Shown here: positions 9,012 through 16,564 of the stretch, one piece after another
Position numbering within the stretch: the first letter of the stretch is position 1
Layout of the letters: each line of letters starts with the position of its first letter
Made by a program: the position numbers and the translations under genes
Notes under the pieces: model-generated
Databases searched by the model: none
Told to the model about the DNA's origin: nothing
Seen by the model: only the letters and a program-made list of their open reading frames with translations
Source: JARRNE01 sp963824085
GTDB lineage: Bacteria > Pseudomonadota > Gammaproteobacteria > Chromatiales > Chromatiaceae
Length of the DNA stretch: 64,000 bases
Reading direction: 5' to 3'
NCBI GenBank assembly: GCA_963824085.1
Contig: CAWGNT010000014.1
Span: 186,001-250,000, forward strand

Positions 9012-9734
9012 CTACCCCTTTTCTGTCTCCCCCTGCTCGCGCCGGTCGTCGGTACCAGGGGCCGCGGGCAGCTCGGATCGGCCACGCCCTCGCGTCAACG
9101 AAGTGAAGGCGCCCACTCCCACGTCGTCGCGGAGCAGCAATCCGGATTCACGGCGGGCGACCATTGAGTGCGCCACGCCTCCCGCCACCACGCCCAGCCC
9201 CCACAGCATGAGCGCCCAGCGCCCAGGGCCAGCACCGAATGCGACGTCCGCGGCACCCTTGACCACTACAAAGAGAACAGCCCACAGCGCCAGGAACAAG
9301 GTGCCGGTGAAGATCGTGAGGGCCAGCGCAGGCGCCAGGATACGGCCCAGCGGCAGCTCCCCACGACGCGTCCGCACCAGCTTTGCGTCATGGCGCGCAT
9401 AGATAAGACTGCGGCTGAGATCGACGCCATTGCGGAAGGCGATACCGAGCATTACGACGAGCGCGAGCCAGGCGACGCTGAGCACCTGACCGCCGTTCAC
9501 CCAGGCATACACACCGAGGCCGAGTCCAAGCAGCGTCACGGCGAGCCGCGCCCGGCTTAGCACGAGGTCGATCGTCTTGCGCAGATCATCCACGCGAGCG
9601 GCTGGCGCCGCAGGCCGCACCTCGGACCGGACCAAGCGCCGGCCAATCCGAGACGCGATGGCCTTGCCGAAACTGATCAGCACGTTCATGAAAAGCAACG
9701 GTGTCAAAATTGCGAGAATGACGAGGTTCTCCAC
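9012..9734 (-). CDS. Integral membrane protein of unknown function
   Basis: 240 residues. An N-terminal helix (MENLVILAILTPLLFMNVLI) is followed by a basic loop, helices near residues 65-85 and 88-105, and two C-terminal helices (about 135-160 and 170-190). A hydrophilic tail rich in Arg/Glu ends the protein. I do not recognise the family. The topology (short first helix, cytosolic linker DDLRKTIDLVLSRAR) is reminiscent of small mechanosensitive or DUF-type membrane proteins, but no signature supports that. Monocistronic by spacing; no clear promoter seen. Confidence 0.6.
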   Translation of the reverse strand: MENLVILAILTPLLFMNVLISFGKAIASRIGRRLVRSEVRPAAPAARVDDLRKTIDLVLSRARLAVTLLGLGLGVYAWVNGGQVLSVAWLALVVMLGIAFRNGVDLSRSLIYARHDAKLVRTRRGELPLGRILAPALALTIFTGTLFLALWAVLFVVVKGAADVAFGAGPGRWALMLWGLGVVAGGVAHSMVARRESGLLLRDDVGVGAFTSLTRGRGRSELPAAPGTDDRREQGETEKG

Positions 9735-10008
9735 GGGCAGACTCCTTCATGGCGCGTGCTGCGCCACCACGCATACGGGTTCGTTATTTTAGCTGCCCGG
9801 GCGCCCTCGTGCCGTCCGCGCCTCAGCCACGCGAGGAATGGGGAGGGATAGGGCGTTCGAGCGCAGCCCGGCTGGACTGGTGCGTCGTCTGCCCATACAC
9901 AGGCCGGTACGCTCCACTCCCATGCGCATCTGCTTGGTCAGTGCCCGGGACAATGGCCGGTGGGTGCCCACCGTCTGGGTCTGCTGGTCATCCTTGATGA
10001 TCGGTCGA

Positions 10009-10358
10009 TCAATCGTAGTCCAGGTCGGCGATCTCGGGGATCTGGATCTCGAACTTTCCGGGGATCACCTGGCCACTCTTCTGATCGATCAGGTCCTCGA
10101 CGTAGCGGGTCTGGAAGACGCCGCCGGCGATGCCATAGCCGAGTGCCTTGGGGTTGTTGTGGCAGGACTGGCAGGTGCGGCCTTGCGCTGCGCCGAGTGC
10201 GGCTGCACCGGGGCCATGTCGATTGAGTTTGGCACGCGCTCCTGACCGAGCTCGGCCTGCTTATCGAACGACTTGCCGAGTTGGTTGAGCGCGACCGTCT
10301 GTCCATCGCGTCCGATGACGGTATAGACGACTTGGCAACCGGGCATCGGCGGGGTCAC
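10009..10358 (-). pseudogene. Cytochrome c fragment with one CXXCH heme site, frameshifted
   Basis: The minus strand encodes PGCQVVYTVIGRDGQTVALN and KSFDKQAELGQERVPNSIDM in one frame. After a slip near 10190 it reads GRTCQSCHNNPKALGYGIAG, then VFQTRYVEDLIDQKSGQVIP and IQIPEIADLDYD-stop at 10009-10011. CQSCH is a c-type heme attachment motif. The two parts align end to end as one protein, suggesting a multiheme cytochrome c C-terminal part, truncated at its N terminus. No signal peptide or other heme motif is nearby, so this is most likely a remnant. Confidence 0.65.
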
Positions 10359-10737
10359 GTGGCCCCCGCAAGATCGCCGATCTGGCTAGACGACGCTGCG
10401 GGAAGAACACCCCAGGACGATAATGTTTGACGAGGAAAAAGACGGGTGAGAGGAGCCAGGTTCACCCGGCAGATTTAGGCCAGTTTCAGGTTGGCCGGGA
10501 CACCGAACGACGACGTTGATTCGTGCCTTGGCGTCATCCCAGCAGGGAGTGCCGGGATCGAGGGCACCACGGATGGAGTGCAAAGGGTTCCGACTGAATT
10601 TCAGCATCAATCACCTAACTTGGAATATTTCGGCGAGCCGCCCTGAACCGTCGAGGCATGCTCTCGCAAGGCTCCAGCCAATAGTAGAATCCCGCGCGTC
10701 CATCCTTCCGGCTCTTTCCCCGAACACGAGGAAACCA
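10359..10737. repeat. Intergenic region with a copy of a dispersed repeat (about 10536-10615)
   Basis: Contains GTCATCCCAGCAGGGAGTGC at about 10537 and GGATGGAGTGCAAAGGGTTC at about 10571. Both parts recur in the mprF-opgG intergenic region: CGTTCCAGCAGGGAGTGCCG near 14773, and on the opposite strand GAATGGAGTGGCGCGCGTTC near 14690. A mobile or REP-like intergenic family. No gene recognised here. Confidence 0.55.
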
Positions 10738-11622
10738 ATGGCACGAGTCAGTCGTCCCGGTGCGACGGAGAGCGCACCCGAGAGGCAGTACGGCAAGCCC
10801 GATTCGGGGGTGCGTCTCACGTTCTACACCATCATCTTCGAGGCGGACACGCGTACCGGGCGAGCGTTCGACGTGGCCTTGATGGCCGCCATCCTGGTGA
10901 GTGTGGCGGTGGTGATGATGGACAGCGTCCAGCGCCTGTCGGATCGCTACGGCGACCTCTTCGAGGTGCTCGAGTGGAGCTTCACGCTGCTCTTCACGGT
11001 GGAGTACGTGGCTCGTCTGTGGTGCGTTCGCCATCCGACCCGCTACGCGGGGAGCTTCTTCGGCGTCATCGATCTGCTGGCGTTTCTCCCGAGCTACTTG
11101 TCGCTCCTCTTCCCGCACGCAGTGGCCTTTCAAGGCGTGCGCGCCCTGCGGCTGCTGCGAGTCTTTCGGATACTGAAGCTCGGCGCCTACGTCGCCGAGT
11201 ACCGGGCACTGGGGCAGGCGCTTCGCGGCAGCGCACGTAAGATTCTTATCTTTCTCTCCGTTGTGCTCATGGCGGTGCTGCTGCTAGGGACCACCATGTA
11301 TGTGGTAGAAGGTCCGGAGAATGGCTACACGAGCATCCCGACCTCGGTGTACTGGGCGATCGTGACCATGACCACGGTCGGCTATGGCGACGTGACGCCT
11401 CACACGGATCTGGGAAAGTTCATCGCCTCGCTGATGATGCTCATCGGCTGGGGCATCATCGCGGTCCCGACCGGGATTGTCACAGCGGAGATGACCGCGC
11501 GCCGCTTCACCCGGCGGCCGACGACGCGCACCTGCCACGAATGTCTCAGCGAGGGGCACGACCCAGACGCCAAGTTCTGCAAAGACTGTGGGGCGAGGCT
11601 ACCGGAGTACACGCACGACTGA
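10738..11622 (+). CDS. Voltage-gated potassium channel with a C-terminal zinc ribbon
   Basis: 294 residues, Kch/KvAP-like six-helix channel. The start at 10738 has an ACGAGGAAACC Shine-Dalgarno and is preferred to the longer open frame. S1 lies near residue 40-65, and S4 has regularly spaced arginines (RALRLLRVFRILKLG). The pore has the selectivity filter TMTTVGYGDVTPHTDLGKFI, characteristic of K+ channels, with S6 following. The C terminus carries CHEC and CKDCGARLPE, two CXXC knuckles of a zinc ribbon, a feature of some proteobacterial ion transporters. Probably inner membrane, monocistronic. Confidence 0.93.
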   Translation: MARVSRPGATESAPERQYGKPDSGVRLTFYTIIFEADTRTGRAFDVALMAAILVSVAVVMMDSVQRLSDRYGDLFEVLEWSFTLLFTVEYVARLWCVRHPTRYAGSFFGVIDLLAFLPSYLSLLFPHAVAFQGVRALRLLRVFRILKLGAYVAEYRALGQALRGSARKILIFLSVVLMAVLLLGTTMYVVEGPENGYTSIPTSVYWAIVTMTTVGYGDVTPHTDLGKFIASLMMLIGWGIIAVPTGIVTAEMTARRFTRRPTTRTCHECLSEGHDPDAKFCKDCGARLPEYTHD

Positions 11623-11744
11623 CCTTGATCGCGGCGCGCGGTCGCGTAGTGTTGCGCAATTGCAAAAACCAAGCAGACCGTGGGAGAATTTTCGGCTACT
11701 CCCCCGACAGCTGTCATAGCTGCCGCGCACCGTTTACAGCCGCA

Positions 11745-14420
11745 ATGAATCGACCCGCTCATACGCGGCCTACGCAGCATGACGCGCCCGTCTCAGGCTC
11801 GGAACCTGAGGTTCAGGTCGGCGCCAAGTCCCTCCTCGTCTGGCTGCGGCGGGCAGTTCCGCCCATCCTCATCTTGGCCACAGGCGTTGCGGCCTGGCTG
11901 GAGCTCAGGGGCTTCGACTTTCGCGCCGTGCACGCAAGCGTTCGCCAAGTGCCCCTCGGAACGCTCGCCGGCCTTCACCTGCTGGCCCTGTCGGCAGTGC
12001 TCGGCATGAGCCTTTACGACCTATGGGTGAGGCGCTGGCTCAAGGTCACCGTGCCCCTCAGCAAGCTGCTGCGCTACAGCTGGGTGGCCAACACAATGAA
12101 CAACCTCATCGGTCTGTCGGGGCTGGCTGGCTCCGGGATCCGCATCCTCCTGCTCACCCGAGACGGGGTTCCCACCCGCACGGCATCCCTGTACTCCGGC
12201 GTGGTTATGCTGTCGATCCCAGTCGGTCTTTCCGTGCTCGTGCTCTTTGCCCTGATCATCGGCGATTCTCGCCTCGTGCCGGCGGCCTTACCCCGTTGGA
12301 CGGTCCAGGGCGTTCTGATCGCCTACGCGGCCTACCTTCCCGTCTTTCTCGCGCTCTGTGTCAGCCGACTCATCGCACGTCGAGTTCTGCACAGTGAGGC
12401 CCGACTCGGATGGGGCGGAGGTTTGAGCCTGGTAGCGATATCGACGGTCGATTGGCTCCTCGCCGTCCTGGTGGCTTGGGCCTGTGTGGCCGCGGCCGGT
12501 AGCGCGCTGCCGCCGGTGACCTTTCTTGCCGCCTTCGCGTTGGCGGCGACGCTGGGGATACTCAGTCTGATACCCGGCGGACTCGGGGTGTTCGACGGCT
12601 CCCTGATCGTGATGTTGACCCTCTCGGGCGCCTCCCCCGAGAACGCCTTGGCGGGCCTTTTGCTCTATCGCCTGGTGTATTTCCTGGTGCCCTGGCTGAT
12701 CGGGGTGTATCTGGGCGCAGGTCTGATGGCGCAGGGGGACCGCGCCCTTCTGACCAGGCTCGCCACGCACTGGCAGGACAATCCCCTGCTGGGTCTTCTT
12801 CGCCTGCCGCTGCATTTCATCGCCAATCTGGGCGTGCGCCTCTTGGGCTATCTCACCTTCGCCACCGGGGTCGTGATGCTGGTGTCGGCAGCTGTGCCCG
12901 CGCTCGAGGAGCGACTCGAGCTCCTGCTGCGGGTTGTTCCGCTCCCCGCCGTGGAGCTGTCCCACTTTCTCTCGGTAGGGGTCGGCGTGCTCTTGATCGC
13001 CTTGTCGCGGGGAATCAGCCTCCAGGTCAAGAGCGCCTACCATCTGACGATGCCCCTGCTGCTGGCGGGAGCCCTGCTCAGCCTGCTCAAGGGCGTGGAC
13101 CTCGAGGAGGCGCTGTTTCTGCTTGCCGTCGCGGGGCTCCTCCGGATCAGGCGGTCGGCCTTCTATCGCCTGTCGTACCCCCTGCTGGGGCACCGCAGCC
13201 TACTGTGGCTGCTGGCCATGGTGGTCAGCGTCGTCGGTTATGCCCTGTTGGGAACCTGGACCGAACGAGAAGCCGTCGTCGGCACCAACCTCTGGGTGCA
13301 GGTCGAGCCGGACCTGCACGTCGCCCGTTTCCTGCGTTCCCTCCCCCTCGCCGTACTGGCGTTGGGGGGGTGGCTGGCGTGGGGGTTTTTCCGCATGCCG
13401 CGCCCCGATCTGCCGCGAACGGACACGGCGGCACTGTTGAAGATGCGAGATTGGCTGCAAACCAATGAGGGCGGGACCTTCGCCCACCTGGCCTTCACTG
13501 GCGACAAGCACCTGTTTTTTGCGGCGAACGGGCACTGTCTGATCCAGTTCAGCCGTGTACGCAACCGGCTGGTCGCCCTTGGGGACCCCATGGGCGCGGA
13601 AGACCGCTTCGGACAAGCGCTCTTCGAGTTTCGGGACTTCGCGGACCATCATGATCTGGACCCCGTGTTCTACGAGGTCGCCGACGAGCACCTGCACCAG
13701 TACCACGACGCCGGTTTCTCCCTGTTCAAGGTCGGAGAGATGGGCTTGGTCCGGGTCGCGACCTTCACCCTATCCGGACGGCGCAATCAGACCCTGCGCA
13801 CCGGCGTGAACCGCGCCCAGCGGGAGGGTCTCACCGCAGAGCTGTTGACCCATCCCTTGGATGACGCCACGTGGAGCGAGCTGAGGGGCGTCTCCGATTC
13901 CTGGCTAGGAGAGAGGGGCAGCGCAGAGAAGCGCTTTTCCTTGGGCGCTTTCGACCCGGTGTATCTGGCCTGGTCGCCCCTGTTTGTGATTCGCCAAGAG
14001 GAGCGGGTCATGGCGTTCGCGAGCCTGACCCCCTCCTACCACGGACGCGGAGAGCTCGGTGTGGATCTGATGCGACAGCTGCCCGATGCGCCGACCGGAA
14101 CCATGGATTACCTCTTCGCACAAATGATCGAGTACGCGCGCGCCGAGGGGTACACCTGGTTCAATCTTGGCATGGCGCCCCTGAGCGGCGTAGGCAACAC
14201 TCGCTATGCCCGTCCGGACGAAAAGCTCGCGCGCTACGCTTACGATTACGGCAGTCGCCTCTACAACTACAAGGGGCTGCGCAGCTTCAAGGAGAAGTTT
14301 CACCCCGAGTGGCGCAGCCGCTACATCGCCTACCCGCTGTTCTCGCCCCTTCCAATGCTGCTGGTCGACATCGCCGCACTGATCGCGGGCGGATACCGAC
14401 GTATCTTGACAAAACCGTAA
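11745..14420 (+). CDS. mprF: Bifunctional phosphatidylglycerol lysyltransferase/flippase MprF
   Basis: 891 residues from the ATG at 11745 (MNRPAHTRPTQHD). An N-terminal polytopic flippase domain of about 14 helices (UPF0104-like; SLIPGGLGVFDGSLIVML near residue 280) is followed by a cytosolic DUF2156/GNAT-like aminoacyl-PG synthase domain. The latter starts near KMRDWLQTNEGGTFAHLAFT and includes ALGDPMGAEDRF, FYEVADEHLHQYHDAGFSLF, NRAQREGL and FNLGMAPLSGV. It transfers an amino acid (commonly Lys or Ala) from tRNA to phosphatidylglycerol and flips the product, lowering membrane negative charge. Intact over 2.7 kb and followed directly by an intrinsic terminator. Confidence 0.95.
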   Translation: MNRPAHTRPTQHDAPVSGSEPEVQVGAKSLLVWLRRAVPPILILATGVAAWLELRGFDFRAVHASVRQVPLGTLAGLHLLALSAVLGMSLYDLWVRRWLKVTVPLSKLLRYSWVANTMNNLIGLSGLAGSGIRILLLTRDGVPTRTASLYSGVVMLSIPVGLSVLVLFALIIGDSRLVPAALPRWTVQGVLIAYAAYLPVFLALCVSRLIARRVLHSEARLGWGGGLSLVAISTVDWLLAVLVAWACVAAAGSALPPVTFLAAFALAATLGILSLIPGGLGVFDGSLIVMLTLSGASPENALAGLLLYRLVYFLVPWLIGVYLGAGLMAQGDRALLTRLATHWQDNPLLGLLRLPLHFIANLGVRLLGYLTFATGVVMLVSAAVPALEERLELLLRVVPLPAVELSHFLSVGVGVLLIALSRGISLQVKSAYHLTMPLLLAGALLSLLKGVDLEEALFLLAVAGLLRIRRSAFYRLSYPLLGHRSLLWLLAMVVSVVGYALLGTWTEREAVVGTNLWVQVEPDLHVARFLRSLPLAVLALGGWLAWGFFRMPRPDLPRTDTAALLKMRDWLQTNEGGTFAHLAFTGDKHLFFAANGHCLIQFSRVRNRLVALGDPMGAEDRFGQALFEFRDFADHHDLDPVFYEVADEHLHQYHDAGFSLFKVGEMGLVRVATFTLSGRRNQTLRTGVNRAQREGLTAELLTHPLDDATWSELRGVSDSWLGERGSAEKRFSLGAFDPVYLAWSPLFVIRQEERVMAFASLTPSYHGRGELGVDLMRQLPDAPTGTMDYLFAQMIEYARAEGYTWFNLGMAPLSGVGNTRYARPDEKLARYAYDYGSRLYNYKGLRSFKEKFHPEWRSRYIAYPLFSPLPMLLVDIAALIAGGYRRILTKP

Positions 14421-14441
14421 CGCAATGTTCATTGCGTTTTT
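14419..14441 (+). terminator. Rho-independent terminator of mprF
   Basis: Immediately after the mprF TAA: AACGCAAT, loop GTTC, ATTGCGTT then TTT. An eight-base stem with a four-base loop and a U-run. Confidence 0.85.
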
Positions 14442-14983
14442 GAGACATTTTGGTTTTTCGCTACAATGCGGTTTGTGCCCGGTCGTGATTGCATCTAACC
14501 CTGAGTGGTCCGATAGTCGATAGGGCCATATATGTCGCGGCTCGAGCTCCGAGCGATCATCGCTCCGACGATGACTACAGGGGGGCTGGCTGGACTCATT
14601 GTCACTGAGGTGCCATGCGGTGGTCGGGAGGCGCATTGGCCCAGGGGGTTGGCGCTGAAGCTCAGCCGGAACGCGCGCCACTCCATTCCTGGGGCCTGGA
14701 TGCCGACACTCCCTCGGATCAAGTCCGGGGCAGGCTCTGCCGGGGTGACGCCCGGACACACATCCACGTCGTCGTTCCAGCAGGGAGTGCCGGAACCCAG
14801 TTGCCGAGGACGCCGAGTGACCCGGTCTCATGGCAGCACGCACGTGACAACCTGAGGAATGGCACGAATCACTCTGATCCATGCGCCAGACGCAGAGCGG
14901 TGCCCCAAGCAGGAATATCAAAGCCGCGGTTGCCCGTAAACGCTACCATACACAGATCCGATAACCTTAAATTTTCTCAAGTT
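14442..14983. repeat. mprF-opgG intergenic region with a dispersed repeat
   Basis: About 540 bases. From about 14600 to 14800 it carries the repeat family also seen at 4540-4600 and 10536-10615, including GATCAAGTCCGGGGCAGGCT and CGTTCCAGCAGGGAGTGCCG. The open frame extending opgG upstream to 14615 is through this repeat and has no OpgG similarity. The opgGH promoter is expected just before 14984, where the sequence becomes AT-rich (AACCTTAAATTTTCTCAAG). Confidence 0.6.
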
Positions 14984-16564
14984 ATGGGTTCGAAACTTTT
15001 CAGCACACTTATAGCCTGCTTAGCCATCGCATCCGACGGCATCGCCTGGGGTGACGGTGGACCCACCGGAGCTGCTCCTCCGCCCGTGCCTTTGGCTGCC
15101 GACCAGACTACAGCTGCGCCTTTCACATTCGCCAATGTGGTCAGGCGCGCCGCCGATCTCGTCGCCAAGCCGTATGCGCCGGACAAACCCAAGCTTCCGG
15201 ATGCCCTGGCGAATCTCGACTACGATCAATATCGCGACATTCGTTTTCGGCGGGAAAAGTCGCTTTGGAGAGACGAGGGGCTGCCGTTCCAAGTGCAGTT
15301 TTTCCCCCGCGGCTTCATGTTTCACGACCGGGTGACCATCAATGTCATCGATGGAAACCAGGTCACCCCCGTCAAGTTTCAGAAGGACCTGTTCGACTAC
15401 GGAAAGAATCGGGTCCCCGCGGATCTGCCCGATGACATCGGCTTCGCCGGCTTGCGTCTGCTTTACCCTATTAACCAGGACGACAAGTTCGACGAGGTCG
15501 CGGTCTTTCTGGGGGCCAGCTATTTCCGTGCCGTTGCGCAAAATCTGAATTACGGAGTCACCGCCCGCGGCCTCGCCATCGACACCGGGTTAGCAACCAA
15601 GGAGGAGTTCCCGGTGTTCCGGGAGTTTTGGCTCAGGAAGCCGCAGAAAAACGCCACAGAGATCACCCTCTACGCACTGCTGGACAGTCAGCGCGTTACC
15701 GGCGCGTACGTCTTTACCATCAAGCCTGGACCACAGACCACGATGGAGGTGAAGACGCACATCTATTCGCGCCAAGCGGTGAATAGGCTCGGCATTGCAC
15801 CCCTCACCAGCATGTTCTATCACGGCGAGCTAACGAGCCGCTTCATGGACGACTTCCGCCCCGAGGTCCACGACTCGGATGGGCTGATCATCGAGACAGG
15901 TACGGGCGAACGCATCTGGCGGCCGCTGATCAATCCCCTCGGACTTCGCATCAATGATTTTCAAGTGACGAATCCGAAGGCCTTCGGTTTGCTGCAGCGG
16001 GATCGCAACTTCGACCACTATCAGGACCTGGAGTCTCATTATCACAACCGACCGAGCGCCGTCGTGGAGCCGCTGGGCGATTGGGGCAAAGGAACGGTGG
16101 AGCTCGTTGAGATCCCCAGCTCGGCGGAGAAATACGACAACATTGTTGCGTACTGGATTCCGGAACGCCCGGCAGAGGCGGGGCAGGAGTGGGAATTCAA
16201 GTATCGACTGCGGTTCGCCGGGGATGCCGAAGAGCGGCTTCAGGGGGGGCGCACGAATGCAACCCGCGTCGGCGCAGGCGGGACGGACGTCCTCGAGTCG
16301 AGCACGCGCAAGTTCGTCATCGATTTCGTCGGCCCGTCGTTAGAGGAAATGGACCCGAAGACACCGGTGGCGGCGAACGTTGTGACCTCTTCCGGAAAGC
16401 TGTCCAAGCCGGTCGTTCAATGGAATCCATACGTCAAGGGCTGGCGCCTGTTTTTCGAGCTGACCCCGGACGGTGACGCGCCAGTGGACCTGCGCGCATT
16501 CCTCTACCATGGCAACGACGTCCTCACCGAGACCTGGACCTTTCAATGGGTTCGCCACGAATGA
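14984..16564 (+). CDS. opgG: Glucan biosynthesis protein G (periplasmic)
   Basis: 526 residues, OpgG/MdoG family. It has a Sec signal (MGSKLFSTLIACLAIASDGI, cleavage near AWG). The conserved opening FTFANVVRRAADLVAKPY is followed by LDYDQYRDIRFR, FFPRGFMFHDRV, LGASYFRAVAQNLNYGVTAR and GLAIDTG, with DFRPEVHDSDGL and LQRDRNFDHYQDLESHYHNR in the middle and WNPYVKGWRLFFEL near the C-terminal Ig-like domain. Needed for backbone elongation and branching of osmoregulated periplasmic glucans. The stop TGA overlaps the opgH ATG (ATGA at 16561). Confidence 0.96.
   Translation: MGSKLFSTLIACLAIASDGIAWGDGGPTGAAPPPVPLAADQTTAAPFTFANVVRRAADLVAKPYAPDKPKLPDALANLDYDQYRDIRFRREKSLWRDEGLPFQVQFFPRGFMFHDRVTINVIDGNQVTPVKFQKDLFDYGKNRVPADLPDDIGFAGLRLLYPINQDDKFDEVAVFLGASYFRAVAQNLNYGVTARGLAIDTGLATKEEFPVFREFWLRKPQKNATEITLYALLDSQRVTGAYVFTIKPGPQTTMEVKTHIYSRQAVNRLGIAPLTSMFYHGELTSRFMDDFRPEVHDSDGLIIETGTGERIWRPLINPLGLRINDFQVTNPKAFGLLQRDRNFDHYQDLESHYHNRPSAVVEPLGDWGKGTVELVEIPSSAEKYDNIVAYWIPERPAEAGQEWEFKYRLRFAGDAEERLQGGRTNATRVGAGGTDVLESSTRKFVIDFVGPSLEEMDPKTPVAANVVTSSGKLSKPVVQWNPYVKGWRLFFELTPDGDAPVDLRAFLYHGNDVLTETWTFQWVRHE

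Noticed and set aside
14615..14983. N-terminal extension of opgG
   Set aside because: Runs through the dispersed repeat; the signal peptide begins at 14984.
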